A DNA stretch of 64,000 nucleotides from an uncultured Halomonas sp. (GCF_947501415.1 NZ_CANMVL010000018.1:1-64000); one strand, 5' to 3'; positions 1 to 9,741 are shown, counted from the first letter of the stretch. Made by a program: numbers and translations. The notes: generated from the sequence alone by a model not told the origin.

Positions 1-780
1 GCCGTTGCAGGCACGAGAGTGATCGACTGGCTGGCAAGGGTGCGCTTGGACTGCTGGATCACGTAGCGGATCTCGTGGTTGCCCAGTGCATCCGGGGCGG
101 TGATCCTCAATGGTGACCCCTGGTTGGTACGGGTGTAGTCGAGGTAGCTCCCCTCGGGAGCACCGGCCTCGACGATGGTGATGTAGTCCCGGGGGTTGTC
201 GGGTCCCTCCCATTCGACCTCGATCACCGAGCCCGCCACGACCTCGTCGGCAGCCGTGATGCTGGCGGAGGCCGGCGTAAGAGTGATCGGTTGACTGGCA
301 AGGGTGCGCTTGGACTGCTGGATCACGTAGCGGATCTCGTGATTGCCCAGCGCATCCGGGGTGGTGATCCTCAGTGGTGATCCCTGGTTGGTGCGGGTGT
401 AGTCGAGATAGCTCCCCTCGGGAGCACCGGCCTCGACGATGGTGACGTAGTCCCGGGGGTTGTCGGGCCCCTCCCAGTCGACCTCGATTACCGAGCCCGC
501 CACGGCCTCATCGGGGGCGTCAAGACTGGCCTCCACCGGGGTCAGGGTCACCGGGTGAGTCGCCAGGGTATCGCCACTCTGTTGATGCACGTAGCGGATC
601 TCGTAGCTGCCCAGTGCATCCGGAGCGGTGATCGTCAGCGGTGATCCCTGGTTGGTGCGGGTGTAGTCGAGATAGCTCCCCTCGGGGGCGCCGGCCTCGA
701 CGATGGTGATGTAGTCCCGGGGGTTGTCGGGTCCCTCCCATTCGACCTCGATCACCGAGCCTGCGGGCGCCGTGTCGTCG
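1..780. repeat. 264-bp in-frame tandem repeats
   Basis: The word acgtagcgg recurs at 61, 325 and 589, an exact 264-bp spacing, and flanking sequence matches almost base for base. The unit is 88 codons and lies inside the VWA gene. Copies 1 and 2 are nearly identical, and copy 3 (nearest the VWA domain) is more diverged. The array continues beyond the window start, so the copy number is unknown. Confidence 0.95.
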
Positions 781-1478
781 GTGGTCAGCTCGGCGGTGGG
801 CACGGGGTCTGGTGCTGGTTCCGGCGCGGGTTCGGGCGCTGGCTCGGCGGCGGCCTCCTCCACCCGAGAGAGGGCGCTTGCCAGTTCGGCGCCGGAGTGG
901 GTCTGGAAGAGCTCGCCACCGGTCTGGTCGGTCACGCATGAGAGCTGCTGGATCTCTTCGTCACTGAGCCCGAAGCCCACCACATGGGCGCGAATCGCCA
1001 AGCCCTGTTCGGCGAGCCGCGCCGCCACGGCACAGGGGTCGCCGTCGCAGGTCTCCAGGCCATCGGTCACCAGAATGATATCGGCGGCCTCGGCGGTGCG
1101 CGGAATCTGCTCGGCGGCCAGCGCCAGGCTCTCGGCGATGGGGGTCATGCCCTGGGGATTCAATGCACGGATCTGCTCGGCCAGGGTCTCGGCACGCTGG
1201 AGCTCCATGGTGGCGATGACCTCGATATCGCCGCAGTCCCCACGACGGTTGTGTCCATACGCCAGTAGGCTCAGCGGGATTTCGGGATTGCGACCCTGCA
1301 GATACTCATCGATAACGTCCCGGGCCACCTCGATGCGGGTGCTGTTGCCCTCCATGTGATTCCACATGGAGCCCGAAGCATCGAGCACCAGGACACTGAC
1401 CCGGTCGGCCATGGCGGGGGAGGCCCCCACCAGCAACGCCGCAGAGAACAGAATTAGTGGCTGAGCGAAGCGTGCCAT
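1..1478 (-). CDS. Secreted von Willebrand factor A (VWA) domain protein with tandem repeats (3' end outside window)
   Basis: The frame stays open from an ATG at 1478 to the window edge (492 codons), so the C-terminus is missing. The start is supported by a GGAGGT Shine-Dalgarno just upstream. Residues 1-24 form a signal peptide ending at AMA, so the protein is exported. A VWA domain follows at about 26-200 with the metal-site motif DASGSMW, related to the single-gene VWA proteins of bacterial envelopes. A Pro/Glu/Ala linker (EPAPEPAPEPAPDPVP) leads to at least three near-identical 88-residue beta-rich modules, each with EVEWEGPDNPRDYITIVEAG-like and YIDYTRTNQGSPL-like segments. Family knowledge suggests metal-dependent binding of a protein ligand in the periplasm or outside. 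The substrate is unknown. It appears monocistronic here. Confidence 0.85.
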   Translation of the reverse strand, partial: MARFAQPLILFSAALLVGASPAMADRVSVLVLDASGSMWNHMEGNSTRIEVARDVIDEYLQGRNPEIPLSLLAYGHNRRGDCGDIEVIATMELQRAETLAEQIRALNPQGMTPIAESLALAAEQIPRTAEAADIILVTDGLETCDGDPCAVAARLAEQGLAIRAHVVGFGLSDEEIQQLSCVTDQTGGELFQTHSGAELASALSRVEEAAAEPAPEPAPEPAPDPVPTAELTTDDTAPAGSVIEVEWEGPDNPRDYITIVEAGAPEGSYLDYTRTNQGSPLTITAPDALGSYEIRYVHQQSGDTLATHPVTLTPVEASLDAPDEAVAGSVIEVDWEGPDNPRDYVTIVEAGAPEGSYLDYTRTNQGSPLRITTPDALGNHEIRYVIQQSKRTLASQPITLTPASASITAADEVVAGSVIEVEWEGPDNPRDYITIVEAGAPEGSYLDYTRTNQGSPLRITAPDALGNHEIRYVIQQSKRTLASQSITLVPAT

Positions 1479-1646
1479 CGGGTACCTCCAGGCTGCGAGT
1501 GGATCCACACTCAGCATAGGCAAGGAGGGCGCCCAGGGGCCCCCTCCATTCAACGGGGAGCCTGGGGCGAGTCGCGGGGGGGACTCCTGTCGGGGTGACT
1601 GATCCCCGCCCGAGTGGGGGCGGTCGGGAATTTACGCGGATTTTGG

Positions 1647-2408
1647 CTAGGGCTTCAGCCGGTAGCCGGTGCGGAAGATCCAGGCCACCACCGTCAGTGC
1701 AGCGGCCAGGAACAGCACGATCATTCCCAGGCTGATCAAGGGGCTGACGTCGCTGATGCCATAGAAGCTCCAGCGGAAGCCACTGATCAGGTAGACCACC
1801 GGATTGGCCAGGGTGACCGCCTGCCAGAAGGGCGGCAGCATATCGATGGAATAGAAGGTGCCGCCGAGGAAGGTCAGCGGCGTGATTACCAGCAGCGGGA
1901 CCAGCTGAAGCTTCTCGAAGCCATCGGCCCAGGTGCCGATGATAAAGCCCAGCAGGCTGAACGTTGCTGCCGTCAGCACCAGGAACAGTGCCATCATCAC
2001 AGGATGCTCGATGGAGTAGGGCACGAAGAGGCGTGCGGTGATCAGCACGATGACCCCCAGGATCAGCGACTTGCTGGCCGCGGCCCCCACATACCCCGCG
2101 ACGACCTCCCAGTAGGACATGGGCGCGGAGAGCACCTCGTAGACGGTGCCCGAGAAGCGGGGAAAGAAGATGCCGAACGAGGCGTTGGAGACGCTCTGGG
2201 TGAGCAGCATCAGCATGATCAGGCCCGGCACGATAAAGGCCCCGTAGCTGATGCCGTCCACCTCGCTGATCCGACTGCCGATGGCGGAGCCGAACACCAC
2301 GAAGTAGAGCGAGGTGGAGAGCACCGGCGAGACGATGCTCTGCAACACGGTGCGCAGGCTGCGGGCCATCTCGGCACGGTAGAGCGTCTTGACGGATTCG
2401 AGATTCAC
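1647..2408 (-). CDS. ABC-2 type transporter permease (YadH-like)
   Basis: A 253-residue integral membrane protein with about six hydrophobic segments, the usual size and pattern of the ABC-2 (NodJ/YadH) permease family. It starts four bases inside the end of the ATPase gene, so the two are translationally coupled. With that ATPase it should form an inner-membrane exporter. The substrate is not evident from sequence; family members export polysaccharides, drugs or lipids. The stop is followed by a repeat-free gap of about 170 bases before the VWA gene. Confidence 0.9.
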   Translation of the reverse strand: MNLESVKTLYRAEMARSLRTVLQSIVSPVLSTSLYFVVFGSAIGSRISEVDGISYGAFIVPGLIMLMLLTQSVSNASFGIFFPRFSGTVYEVLSAPMSYWEVVAGYVGAAASKSLILGVIVLITARLFVPYSIEHPVMMALFLVLTAATFSLLGFIIGTWADGFEKLQLVPLLVITPLTFLGGTFYSIDMLPPFWQAVTLANPVVYLISGFRWSFYGISDVSPLISLGMIVLFLAAALTVVAWIFRTGYRLKP

Positions 2409-3355
2409 GTCGTCTCCTTGACCAGATTGACGAAGATCTCCTCCAGGGAGCTCTGGCGAGTGTGCAGATCCTTGACGGCAATGCCCGCGGCCTCCAGGTC
2501 GGCCAGCAGCCCGGCGATACCGGTGCCATCATCCTCGTCTGCCGTGGCGTCATAGGCGTAGACCAGGGCGTGTCCCTCCTCGGCCAGCGTCAGGCGATGA
2601 CGGGCGAGGCGCTTCGGCACCGAGTCCAGCGGGTCGCGCAGGTGGAGGGTGAGCTCCTTGCGGCCTAGCTGCTGCATCAGCGCCTGCTTCTCCTCCACCA
2701 GCACCAGCTCCCCCGAGCGGATCACCCCGATACGGTCGGCCATCTCCTCGGCCTCCTCGATATAGTGCGTGGTGAGGATGATGGTTACCCCGCTGTCACG
2801 CAGCTGGCGTACCACCTCCCACATGTCGCGGCGCAGGGCGACATCGACGCCGGCGGTGGGCTCGTCGAGAAACAGGATCTCGGGCTCGTGGGCCAGCGCC
2901 TTGGCGATGAGCACCCGGCGCTTCATGCCGCCGGAGAGCGTGATCATGCGGTTGTTGCGCTTCTCCCATAGCGACAGCGAGCGCAGCACCTTCTCGATAT
3001 GCGCGGGGTCCTTCGGCTTGCCGAACAGCCCGCGACTGAAGCTCACCGTATCCCGCACCTTGATGAAGGCGTCGTTGGTCAGCTCCTGGGGCACCAGGCC
3101 GATGCGCGCCCGTGCCTCGCGGAACTCACGCACATTGTCGTGGCCATCGACCAGCACACGCCCGCGACTCGGGTTGACCAGCCCGCAGATCACGCTGATC
3201 AGGGTGGTCTTGCCGGCCCCGTTGGGGCCGAGCAGGGCGAAGATTTCGCCGCGGCGAATCTCCAGGTCGATATCCCTGAGGGCCTCGAAGCCCCCCGAGA
3301 AAGTCTTGCCCAGCCCCTCGACGCGGATGACCGTGCTGTCCCGCGCCTCACTCAA
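2405..3355 (-). CDS. ABC transporter ATP-binding protein (YadG-like)
   Basis: A 316-residue nucleotide-binding subunit. Visible motifs are Walker [13 protein letters not shown] (about residues 40-51), the signature LSGGMKRR, Walker [13 protein letters not shown] and the H-loop [12 protein letters not shown]. The length and sequence track E. coli YadG closely, with an extra C-terminal regulatory segment of about 90 residues. It overlaps the permease gene by 4 bases and the small upstream gene by 8, which indicates one operon. It powers the partner permease by ATP hydrolysis at the cytoplasmic face. Confidence 0.93.
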   Translation of the reverse strand: MSEARDSTVIRVEGLGKTFSGGFEALRDIDLEIRRGEIFALLGPNGAGKTTLISVICGLVNPSRGRVLVDGHDNVREFREARARIGLVPQELTNDAFIKVRDTVSFSRGLFGKPKDPAHIEKVLRSLSLWEKRNNRMITLSGGMKRRVLIAKALAHEPEILFLDEPTAGVDVALRRDMWEVVRQLRDSGVTIILTTHYIEEAEEMADRIGVIRSGELVLVEEKQALMQQLGRKELTLHLRDPLDSVPKRLARHRLTLAEEGHALVYAYDATADEDDGTGIAGLLADLEAAGIAVKDLHTRQSSLEEIFVNLVKETT

Positions 3356-3554
3356 GGGTGATATCCCTGTCGAACGTCAGTGCCAGGTCGATACCATCCA
3401 CCTCCACGGTGACACGCGCCGGCAGGTGCTCGTTGCCCTTCAGCTTTTCCTCTTCGATCGCCTGCTGAACGGCTTTCTCGATCTCCTGCTGGGTATTCAC
3501 GCCGACATTCTTGAGCAGCGCGCGGATGCTGTGCTGAAACGCGTCCTGGTTCAT
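3348..3554 (-). CDS. Small DUF6494-like protein
   Basis: A 68-residue acidic protein with a helical N-terminal half ([27 protein letters not shown]) and a short beta-rich tail ([19 protein letters not shown]). It resembles the short uncharacterised proteins grouped as DUF6494. The assignment is from memory of the family and is not verified. The start is preceded by AAGGAGCC. Its end overlaps the ATPase gene by 8 bases, so it is probably the first gene of the exporter operon. The function is unknown. Confidence 0.75.
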   Translation of the reverse strand: MNQDAFQHSIRALLKNVGVNTQQEIEKAVQQAIEEEKLKGNEHLPARVTVEVDGIDLALTFDRDITLE

Positions 3555-3854
3555 GACAAGGCTCCTTTAGCAAGAAGGGATTGATCTCCATCCTACCGTG
3601 ACTGTTCGAGGCTGTCGCCTCGCCGCCGATGGCATTCAGGCTGGAGATGGAACTTGGTTTGGAAATGGAACCTGGGCTGGAAATGACATGGTAGGTGGGA
3701 GGCTCCGCTCGCGACGGGCGCCTCAAGGCGCCTCGGCGGTGCTGCCGATCCTGGTACCGTCACCCGGGGAGGCCTTCGGTCACGATGCGGAGCCGGGATG
3801 CCAGACCGATCCCTACTATCGACAAGTTTCACGTTAGTCTAAGGAGAATGAAGA

Positions 3855-3876
3855 AAAGCGCCCCGAAGGGCGCTTT
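3855..3876 (-). terminator. Terminator hairpin after the outer-membrane protein gene
   Basis: Perfect 9-bp stem AAAGCGCCC / GGGCGCTTT with a 4-base loop. On the minus strand it is followed by TCTTCATTC. It lies about 60 bases past the stop of the gene at 3937 and is a plausible Rho-independent terminator for it. Confidence 0.7.
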
Positions 3877-3888
3877 GGTATCGGCTTC

Positions 3889-3923
3889 GGCCGCCGCGGA
3901 CGACGGCCTACGATGTTGCGAGC
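3889..3923. repeat. 35-bp repeat copy 1 (ggccgccgcggac...gttgcgagc)
   Basis: This matches 4803-4837 with one mismatch. Each copy lies just beyond an AAGCGCCCC/GGGGCGCTT hairpin, between that hairpin and the 3' end of a minus-strand gene. Confidence 0.85.
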
Positions 3924-3936
3924 CCCGTGTCCGGGC

Positions 3937-4557
3937 TCAGAAGCGCCAGCCCACGGAGGCCGTGAAGGCATCGACGGTATAGTCACTATCGAAGTCGTAG
4001 CGCTCGTATTCGGCGCGCAGCAGCATGGGGTCCAGCTGGAATTGGGCGCCGACTCCGTATACCGGGTCGGTGCCGTCCTGGTCGCTGAGCTTCTGCTGGA
4101 AGTTGCCGAGGTTGCCGTTTCTCTGCGTCTCCCAGTGCGCCAGGCCGGCCTTGCCGAAGAGCGTGAACCAGTCGGTGAGCGGCAGCTTGCCGACAAGGCT
4201 CGCGCCATAGGCCTTGGACTCGAGCTCGGCGTTGACGGCATCGTTGCCCTTCAGGCGCACCTCGCCGAGGTCGCTGTAGAAGCCTTCCACGGCAAGGTAG
4301 CGGTTGAGGTCATAGCCGACGAAAAGCTTGGCAACGTTATCGTCATCGTCGATATCGAAATCCTCGACACCCCCTTCGACGAAATCAGCGACCTCATCCC
4401 GATCGTTTTCGAGCGAGCCGAAGCCAGCGCCTGCCCCCAGGTAGAGACCGCGGTGTTCGGCCCCGTCCGCCAGGGCCAGCGGAGAGAGGGCGATGGCGGC
4501 GATCGCCAGACCGCCGAGGGACAGGGGGCGCAGTGCGGTGGTGTACGGTATCGTCAT
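3937..4557 (-). CDS. Outer-membrane beta-barrel protein
   Basis: I place the start at the ATG at 4557 (MTIPYTTALRP), which has AAGGAG 7 bases upstream; an upstream in-frame ATG at 4626 has no such site. The protein is 206 residues with a signal peptide ending near ALA (about residue 30). Alternating hydrophobic strands follow (RGLYLGAGAGFGS, YLAVEGFYSDLGEVRL, YGVGAQFQLDPMLLRAEYERYDF). It ends in aromatic WRF, as expected for an OmpA/OmpW-like 8-stranded barrel inserted by the Bam machine. An acidic loop (DFDIDDDDN) may fit a halophile's outer-membrane proteins. The ligand is unknown. It is monocistronic, with its own terminator. Confidence 0.85.
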   Translation of the reverse strand: MTIPYTTALRPLSLGGLAIAAIALSPLALADGAEHRGLYLGAGAGFGSLENDRDEVADFVEGGVEDFDIDDDDNVAKLFVGYDLNRYLAVEGFYSDLGEVRLKGNDAVNAELESKAYGASLVGKLPLTDWFTLFGKAGLAHWETQRNGNLGNFQQKLSDQDGTDPVYGVGAQFQLDPMLLRAEYERYDFDSDYTVDAFTASVGWRF

Positions 4558-4751
4558 GAGAGGCTCCTTCTCGATTAAACGGGAACACCCGGATGGCAGT
4601 GCCACCTCGATGGGCAGAGCGCTCACCCTAGTGAATATGCATGTAACACTAAAGTTTGAATTAGTTACCGCTAGTAGGGTGGAGTCGGTATTTAGCGACG
4701 GTCACCCCCTAGGGTAAATGAGCCGCACCGCATCTGCTGGTGAGATAAAAA

Positions 4752-4773
4752 AAGCGCCCCGGATGGGGCGCTT
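4752..4773 (-). terminator. Rho-independent terminator of acnB
   Basis: Stem AAGCGCCCC / GGGGCGCTT with a 4-base loop, followed on the minus strand by a run of seven T. It lies about 100 bases past the acnB stop. Confidence 0.88.
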
Positions 4774-4802
4774 CGTTTATCGACCTACGGGTTCGAGACC
4801 CG

Positions 4803-4837
4803 GGCCGCCGCGGACGGCGGCCTACGATGTTGCGAGC
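4803..4837. repeat. 35-bp repeat copy 2
   Basis: Matches 3889-3923 with a single mismatch. Both copies occupy the same place relative to a hairpin and a minus-strand stop codon. Confidence 0.85.
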
Positions 4838-4874
4838 ATCGGAGTCGAAGCTGAGGGTCTCAGAGCCGCGGCAC

Positions 4875-7478
4875 TCAGGCCTCTTGAGCGATCGGAATCA
4901 CATCGGAGGCGGCGTTCTGATACTCCTCGATCTCGTGGAAGTTCATGTAGCGATAGATCTCGCCGGCCATGGCGTCGAACTCGCTCATGTAGCGGCGATA
5001 TTCGTCGACGCTGGGCAGGCGGCCTTCCACGGCGGCCACGGCCGCGAGTTCCGCAGAGGCGAGGTAGACGTTGGCACCGTCGCCCAGGCGGTTCGGGAAG
5101 TTACGGGTGGAGGTGGAGACCACGGTGCTCTTGGCGGCAACGCGCGCCTGGTTACCCATGCACAGCGAGCAGCCCGGCATCTCCATGCGTGCCCCGGCAC
5201 GACCATAGATGCCGTAGTAGCCCTCTTCAGTCAGCTGGTGCTGGTCCATCTTGGTCGGCGGAGCCAGCCACAGGCGGGTCTTCAGGCTGCCGGCCGGCTG
5301 CTTCTCGAGCAGCTTGCCCGCGGCGCGGAAGTGGCCGATGTTGGTCATGCACGAACCGATGAACACCTCGTCGATCTTCTCGCCGGCCACCTCGGAGAGC
5401 AGGCGTGCGTCGTCTGGGTCGTTGGGCGCACAGAGTACCGGCTCCTTGAGCTCGTCGAGATCGATCTCGATGATCTCGGCGTACTCGGCGTCCTTGTCAG
5501 CGCGCATCAGGCTCGGGTCGGCCAGCCACTCTTCCATGCCCTGGATGCGGCGCTCGATGGTACGACGGTCGCCGTAGCCGTTGGCGATCATCCACTTGAG
5601 CAGGGTGATGTTGGACTTCAGGTACTCGCTCACGCTGTCCTCGGACAGGGTGATGGTACAGCCGGCGGCGGAGCGCTCGGCGGAGGCGTCGGAGAGCTCG
5701 AAGGCCTGCTCCACGGTCAGGTCCTCGAGACCCTCGATCTCCAGCACGCGACCGGAGAAGGCGTTCTTCTTGCCGGACTTCTCGACGGTCAGCAGGCCGT
5801 CCTGGATCGCGTAGTAGGGGATCGCGTGGACCAGGTCACGCAGGGTGACACCCGGCTGACGCTTGCCCTTGAAGCGCACCAGAACGGATTCCGGCATATC
5901 CAGCGGCATCACGCCGGTCGCGGCGGCGAAGGCCACCAGGCCGGAGCCGGCCGGGAAGGAGATGCCCAGCGGGAAGCGGGTGTGGGAGTCGCCGCCGGTG
6001 CCCACGGTGTCGGGCAGCAGCATGCGGTTCAGCCAGCTGTGGATGATGCCGTCACCCGGACGCAGGGAGACGCCGCCGCGGTTCATGATGAAGTCGGGCA
6101 GGGTGTGGTGGGTATCCACGTCGACCGGCTTCGGGTAGGCGGCGGTGTGGCAGAAGGACTGCATCACCAGGTCGGCCTGGAAGCCGAGACACGCCAGGTC
6201 CTTGAGCTCGTCGCGGGTCATCGGGCCGGTGGTGTCCTGAGAGCCTACGGTGGCCATCTTCGGCTCGCAGTACATGCCGGGGCGCACGCCGTCCAGGCCA
6301 CAGGCCTTTCCGACCATCTTCTGGGCCAGGGTGAAGCCCTTGCCGGTGTCGGCGGGCTGCTCGGGCAGGCGGAAGACGTCGGAGGCGGGCAGGCCCAGGG
6401 ACTCACGTGCCTTGGTGGTCAGGCCGCGACCGATGATCAGCGGGATACGGCCACCGGCACGCACCTCGTCGAGGATCAGCTGGGTCTTGAGCTCGAAGGT
6501 GGTGAGCACCTCATCGGTGCCGTGCTTGCACACCTTGCCCTCATAGGGGTAGACGTCGATGACGTCGCCCATTTCGAGCTTGGAGACATCCATCTCGACC
6601 GGCAGGGCGCCGGAGTCTTCCATGGTGTTGAAGAAGATCGGGGCGATCTTGCCGCCGAAGCAGAAGCCGCCGGCGCGCTTGTTCGGAACGTTGGGGATAT
6701 CGTCACCGAAGAACCACAGCACGGAGTTGGTGGCGGACTTGCGCGAGGAGCCGGTGCCGACCACGTCGCCGACATAGGCCACCGGGAAGCCCTTGGCCTT
6801 CACTTCCTCGATCTGCTTGAGGGGGCCCTTGACGCCCGGCTCTTCCGGCTCGATGCCGTCACGCTCGTTCTTGAGCATGGCGTTGGCGTGCACCGGGATA
6901 TCGGGGCGCGACCAGGCATCCGGGGCCGGGGAGAGGTCGTCGGTGTTGGTTTCGCCAGGCACCTTGAAGACGGTCAGGGTGATCTTCTCGTCCAGCTTGG
7001 GCTTTGCGAGGAACCACTCGGCGTCGGCCCAGGACTGGATGACATCCTTGGCCACGGCGTTGCCCGCCTTGGCGCGCTCTTCCACGTCGTGGAAGGCGTC
7101 GAACATCAGCAGGGTGTGCTTGAGCTGTTCGCCCACTTCCTTGGCCAGGTCGGCGTCGTCGAGCAGCTCGACCAGCGAGGCGATGTTGTAGCCGCCCTGC
7201 ATGGTGCCCAGCAGCTTGACGGCGTGGACCCTGTCGATCAGCGGGGACTCGGCCTCGCCCTTGGCGATGGCGGTCAGGAAGGCGGCCTTGACGTAGGCGG
7301 CCTCGTCGACGCCCGGCGGGACGCGGTTGGTCAGCAGATCGAGGATAAACTCCTCTTCACCGGCCGGCGGAGTCTTCAGCAGTTCCACCAGGGCGGCGAC
7401 CTGCTCGGCGTTCAGCGGCTTAGGCGGCACGCCTTCGGCGGCACGCTCCTCGACATGTTGGCGATAGGCTTCAAGCAC
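4875..7478 (-). CDS. acnB: Aconitate hydratase B
   Basis: An 867-residue protein of full AcnB length. It converts citrate to isocitrate in the TCA cycle in the cytosol and may also act on 2-methylisocitrate. The N-terminal HEAT-like domain ([19 protein letters not shown]) and the swivel domain precede the catalytic part, which is the AcnB domain order. The three 4Fe-4S ligands are visible as GSCMTN (about residue 708) and CSLCMG (about 769 and 772). It has its own upstream region and a strong terminator, so it is probably monocistronic. A long ORF on the opposite strand is a shadow. Confidence 0.97.
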   Translation of the reverse strand: MLEAYRQHVEERAAEGVPPKPLNAEQVAALVELLKTPPAGEEEFILDLLTNRVPPGVDEAAYVKAAFLTAIAKGEAESPLIDRVHAVKLLGTMQGGYNIASLVELLDDADLAKEVGEQLKHTLLMFDAFHDVEERAKAGNAVAKDVIQSWADAEWFLAKPKLDEKITLTVFKVPGETNTDDLSPAPDAWSRPDIPVHANAMLKNERDGIEPEEPGVKGPLKQIEEVKAKGFPVAYVGDVVGTGSSRKSATNSVLWFFGDDIPNVPNKRAGGFCFGGKIAPIFFNTMEDSGALPVEMDVSKLEMGDVIDVYPYEGKVCKHGTDEVLTTFELKTQLILDEVRAGGRIPLIIGRGLTTKARESLGLPASDVFRLPEQPADTGKGFTLAQKMVGKACGLDGVRPGMYCEPKMATVGSQDTTGPMTRDELKDLACLGFQADLVMQSFCHTAAYPKPVDVDTHHTLPDFIMNRGGVSLRPGDGIIHSWLNRMLLPDTVGTGGDSHTRFPLGISFPAGSGLVAFAAATGVMPLDMPESVLVRFKGKRQPGVTLRDLVHAIPYYAIQDGLLTVEKSGKKNAFSGRVLEIEGLEDLTVEQAFELSDASAERSAAGCTITLSEDSVSEYLKSNITLLKWMIANGYGDRRTIERRIQGMEEWLADPSLMRADKDAEYAEIIEIDLDELKEPVLCAPNDPDDARLLSEVAGEKIDEVFIGSCMTNIGHFRAAGKLLEKQPAGSLKTRLWLAPPTKMDQHQLTEEGYYGIYGRAGARMEMPGCSLCMGNQARVAAKSTVVSTSTRNFPNRLGDGANVYLASAELAAVAAVEGRLPSVDEYRRYMSEFDAMAGEIYRYMNFHEIEEYQNAASDVIPIAQEA

Positions 7479-7819
7479 GTTAGGGCCCTCATTGCGTGTG
7501 GGGCCAGAGTGTCACGACCCGGTGGAATCGCGACCCGATGGAATCGTGACCCGGTAGAGTCGCTACCCGGTAGAAACACCACCGGAACAAGCCTCTGGCG
7601 CGTGGAACAGGGGTGGAAGTCCCCGTTTCAGGTGGCGGCGATTCTACGCGAGACTGTCGACAATGTTAAGAGAAGCCCATGGGGGCGGGCCTTGCACTTT
7701 GGTCGGCGGGATGTGGGTTGTACTACAGGAGCCTCCCCCCTTATGGGGTCAGACCCCTAAGCCTCCCCTTATGGGGTCAGACCCCTAAGCCTTGGGGTCT
7801 GACCCCAAAAGGGGAGGGC
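7479..7819. other. acnB upstream region with 18-bp repeats and family A palindromes
   Basis: No gene is visible. Next to the acnB start (about 7515-7580) a degenerate 18-base unit (gacccggtggaatcgc / gacccgatggaatcgt / gacccggtagagtcgc / tacccggtagaaac) repeats about four times. The acnB promoter must lie in or beyond it. The dinB side holds three GGGGTC(A/T)GACCCC palindromes. Confidence 0.6.
7742..7818. repeat. Family A palindromic element (three cores)
   Basis: GGGGTCAGACCCC occurs at 7745-7757 and 7773-7785, and the reverse form GGGGTCTGACCCC at 7794-7806. The last two form a nested inverted repeat with outer arms GCCTCCCCTT (7761) and AAGGGGAGGGC (7808-7818). This is the fullest version of an element found at six places in the window. 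It lies at the 3' end of dinB and could also stop its transcription. Confidence 0.9.
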
Positions 7820-8893
7820 TCACAACGGCAGGTTGAGCTGGCGCCTCGCATCGGCCTCCACCAGCCGGGTGCCGACGCCGAGCAGGCGGACGGGGCGCTG
7901 GCCGCGCCGCCAGGCCTGCTCCAGCAGTCTGGCGTAGTTCTCGGGGGAGGGCGCCAGACCACGGCTCTCCAGGGTCGTCAGGCTGAAGTCATCGAAGCGT
8001 ACCTTGATGACGATGCCCGCAAGGGCGGGGTGGCCGTGGCGTGCCAGGCGCTCCTCCAGCTTCTCGCAGAGCGGCAGCAGTGCCTCCCGGCAGTGGGCGA
8101 GATCGGGCAGGTCACGGGAGAAGGTGGTCTCCACGCTGACCGACTTGCGCTCGCGCTCGGGCTTGACCGGACGGTCGTCGATGCCGCGGGCCAGCTCGAA
8201 GAGGCGCTTGCCGAACTTGCCAAACTCCTCCACCAGCCGCACGATGGGAAGCTTGCGCAGCTCGGCACAGGTGTCGATGCCCTGGGCATCCAGGCGAGCG
8301 CCGGTGGCCGGGCCCACGCCGTGGAGTTTTTTTACCGGCAGCGCGCTGACGAACTCCTCTACCCGGTGTGGAGGGATGACGGTCAGCCCATCGGGCTTCT
8401 CCCAGTCGCTGGCGATCTTGGCCAAAAACTTGCTGGAGGCCGCGCCCACCGAGACGGTGATCCCGGTACGCCTGAGGCTCTCCTGCTTGATCCACTGCGC
8501 CATCCAGGTGGCGCTGCCCGAGAAGCGCTCCACGCCGGTGACATCGAGAAACGCCTCGTCCAGCGAGAGCGGCTCCACCAAGGGGGTCAGCTCATGGAAG
8601 ATCGCCTGGATCTGGCGCGAGACCTCGCGATACTTGTCAAAGTCGCCGCGCAGCAGGGTGAGGTGAGGGCAGAGGCGGAGTGCGCGGGCCGTGGGCATCG
8701 CCGAGTGGATGCCGAAGGCCCGAGCCGGGTAGTTGCAGGTGGCGATCACCCCGCGCCGGTCGACGCTACCGCCGATGGCCAGCGGAATGTCGCGCAGCGC
8801 AGGGTTGTCGCGCATCTCCACCGCCGCATAGAAGCAGTCGCAGTCGGCGTGGAGAATCTTGCGCTCAGGAGAGGGATTGACCGTTGCCGCCAC
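7820..8893 (-). CDS. dinB: DNA polymerase IV (Y family)
   Basis: A 357-residue translesion polymerase. Metal-binding motifs are visible as [12 protein letters not shown] (residues about 15-26) and [13 protein letters not shown], and the helix-hairpin-helix [12 protein letters not shown] is present. It lacks a long C-terminal tail, yet ends in QLNLPL, a good match to the beta-clamp-binding peptide (QLxLxL/F). It overlaps the end of lexA by 29 bases, so lexA-dinB is an SOS operon with its damage-inducible polymerase under the lexA promoter. Confidence 0.95.
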   Translation of the reverse strand: MAATVNPSPERKILHADCDCFYAAVEMRDNPALRDIPLAIGGSVDRRGVIATCNYPARAFGIHSAMPTARALRLCPHLTLLRGDFDKYREVSRQIQAIFHELTPLVEPLSLDEAFLDVTGVERFSGSATWMAQWIKQESLRRTGITVSVGAASSKFLAKIASDWEKPDGLTVIPPHRVEEFVSALPVKKLHGVGPATGARLDAQGIDTCAELRKLPIVRLVEEFGKFGKRLFELARGIDDRPVKPERERKSVSVETTFSRDLPDLAHCREALLPLCEKLEERLARHGHPALAGIVIKVRFDDFSLTTLESRGLAPSPENYARLLEQAWRRGQRPVRLLGVGTRLVEADARRQLNLPL

Positions 8894-9512
8894 GGATCAC
8901 GCCAACACCGATGCCTTCGATCTCCAGCGGGTCGTGCCGCAGGTCGACCTTGATGGGGGCGAAATCGGCATTTTCCGCCACCAGGGTCACCTGGTGCCCC
9001 TTGCGCTGGAAGCGCTTCACGGTGACTTCATCCTCCAGGCGCGCCACCACGATCTGACCATTGCGCACTCGGTCGGTGCGGTGCACCGCCAGCAGGTCGC
9101 CCTCGAGGATGCCGATCTCCTTCATCGACAGGCCTCGGACTCGCAGCAGGTAGTCGGCACGGGGCGTGAAATACTCCGGGGGCAGCGGGCAGTAGCGATC
9201 GATATGCTCGGCGGCCAGGATCGGGCTGCCCGCCGCCACTTCACCGATGATCGGCAACTGGCGCGCCGGGGCCTCCTCGGTCTCGGCCTCCGCTTCCTGG
9301 GCGGGCAAGCGAATCCCCCGCGAGGTGCCGGAGATCATGCGGATGGCGCCCTTGCGCTCGAGTGCGCGCAGATGCTCCTCGGCGGCATTGGGCGAGCGAT
9401 ACCCCATCGCTCGGGAGATCTCCGCCCGGGTCGGTGGATAACCGAGCTCCTGCATGGTCTTGACGATAAAGTCGTAGACGTTCTGTTGGCGCTGGGTCAG
9501 CGGACGAGCCAT
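8865..9512 (-). CDS. lexA: LexA repressor
   Basis: I use the ATG at 9512 ([10 protein letters not shown]), preceded by AGGAGG; the longer frame from 9551 lacks a ribosome site. The protein is 215 residues. The winged helix-turn-helix is at 1-65. The self-cleavage site is Ala94-Gly95 in EVAAGSPI, with the catalytic dyad Ser129 (GLSMKEIG) and Lys166 (VTVKRF). It represses SOS genes and is cleaved with RecA filaments after DNA damage. It lies upstream of dinB and divergent from psrA, as the lexA-psrA pair is in pseudomonads. Confidence 0.97.
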   Translation of the reverse strand: MARPLTQRQQNVYDFIVKTMQELGYPPTRAEISRAMGYRSPNAAEEHLRALERKGAIRMISGTSRGIRLPAQEAEAETEEAPARQLPIIGEVAAGSPILAAEHIDRYCPLPPEYFTPRADYLLRVRGLSMKEIGILEGDLLAVHRTDRVRNGQIVVARLEDEVTVKRFQRKGHQVTLVAENADFAPIKVDLRHDPLEIEGIGVGVIRGGNGQSLS

Positions 9513-9541
9513 GGGAACCTCCTGTGCGAATGGCGCAAGCG

Positions 9542-9561
9542 TATTGATCAAGTATACAGCA
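9542..9561 (-). promoter_or_regulatory. Probable LexA operator over the lexA -10 region
   Basis: On the minus strand TGCTGTATACTTGATCAATA matches the gammaproteobacterial SOS box (CTGT, A/T-rich centre) well on the left and poorly on the right (CAA instead of CAG). It includes the likely -10 TATACT and lies 30-50 bases before the lexA start, so it would autoregulate lexA-dinB. Confidence 0.6.
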
Positions 9562-9667
9562 TGACGTTCCGTACAGTAATCCAGAGGTGGTCAGCTGTGT
9601 TCCTGGCCAACCAGGGCGCGTGAACAACACGCGCATGAGCCGTTTTAAACGATGCGTTACCCGAGCG

Positions 9668-9697
9668 TTGAGCCCAAACTGCCCACTAGCGTAGAAT
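9668..9697 (+). promoter_or_regulatory. Candidate sigma70 promoter of psrA
   Basis: TTGAGC (9668-9673), an 18-base spacer and TAGAAT (9692-9697), ending 45 bases before the psrA ATG. Confidence 0.55.
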
Positions 9698-9709
9698 TGC
9701 GCTAGATTT

Positions 9710-9723
9710 CAAACAAATGTTTA
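9710..9723 (+). promoter_or_regulatory. PsrA-type operator
   Basis: CAAAC-AAAT-GTTTA fits the G/CAAAC-N4-GTTTG/C pattern described for PsrA sites. It sits immediately downstream of the candidate -10, where a repressor would block initiation, consistent with psrA autorepression. Confidence 0.6.
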
Positions 9724-9741
9724 TAACTGGACGCACCCAGC

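Larger units (their letters stand above)
3555..3936. other. Non-coding gap with 18-bp degenerate repeats
   Basis: I see no credible gene here. Around 3638-3690 a degenerate 18-base unit (ctggagatggaacttggt / ttggaaatggaacctggg / ctggaaatgacatgg) repeats about three times. The gap ends in a terminator-like hairpin and a 35-bp sequence that recurs after the next minus-strand intergenic hairpin (see 4803-4837). Confidence 0.6.
4558..4874. promoter_or_regulatory. Upstream region of the beta-barrel gene and acnB 3' region
   Basis: No gene is visible. On the minus strand TTCAAA - 17 bases - TATTCA (about 4633-4661) is a weak candidate promoter for the barrel gene. It is bracketed by copies of CTAGGGT/ACCCTA words (4625-4632, 4672-4680, 4709-4716) that could be an operator. 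The far end carries the acnB terminator and the second 35-bp repeat. Confidence 0.35.

Noticed and set aside
4661..4668. GTAACTAA on the minus strand, part of the E. coli Ter site
   Set aside because: Only 8 bases match, and about two chance occurrences are expected in a window of this size.
4827..7760. A 977-codon ORF on the plus strand across acnB
   Set aside because: It is antisense to acnB with low-complexity His/Gly/Leu composition typical of GC-rich shadow frames.
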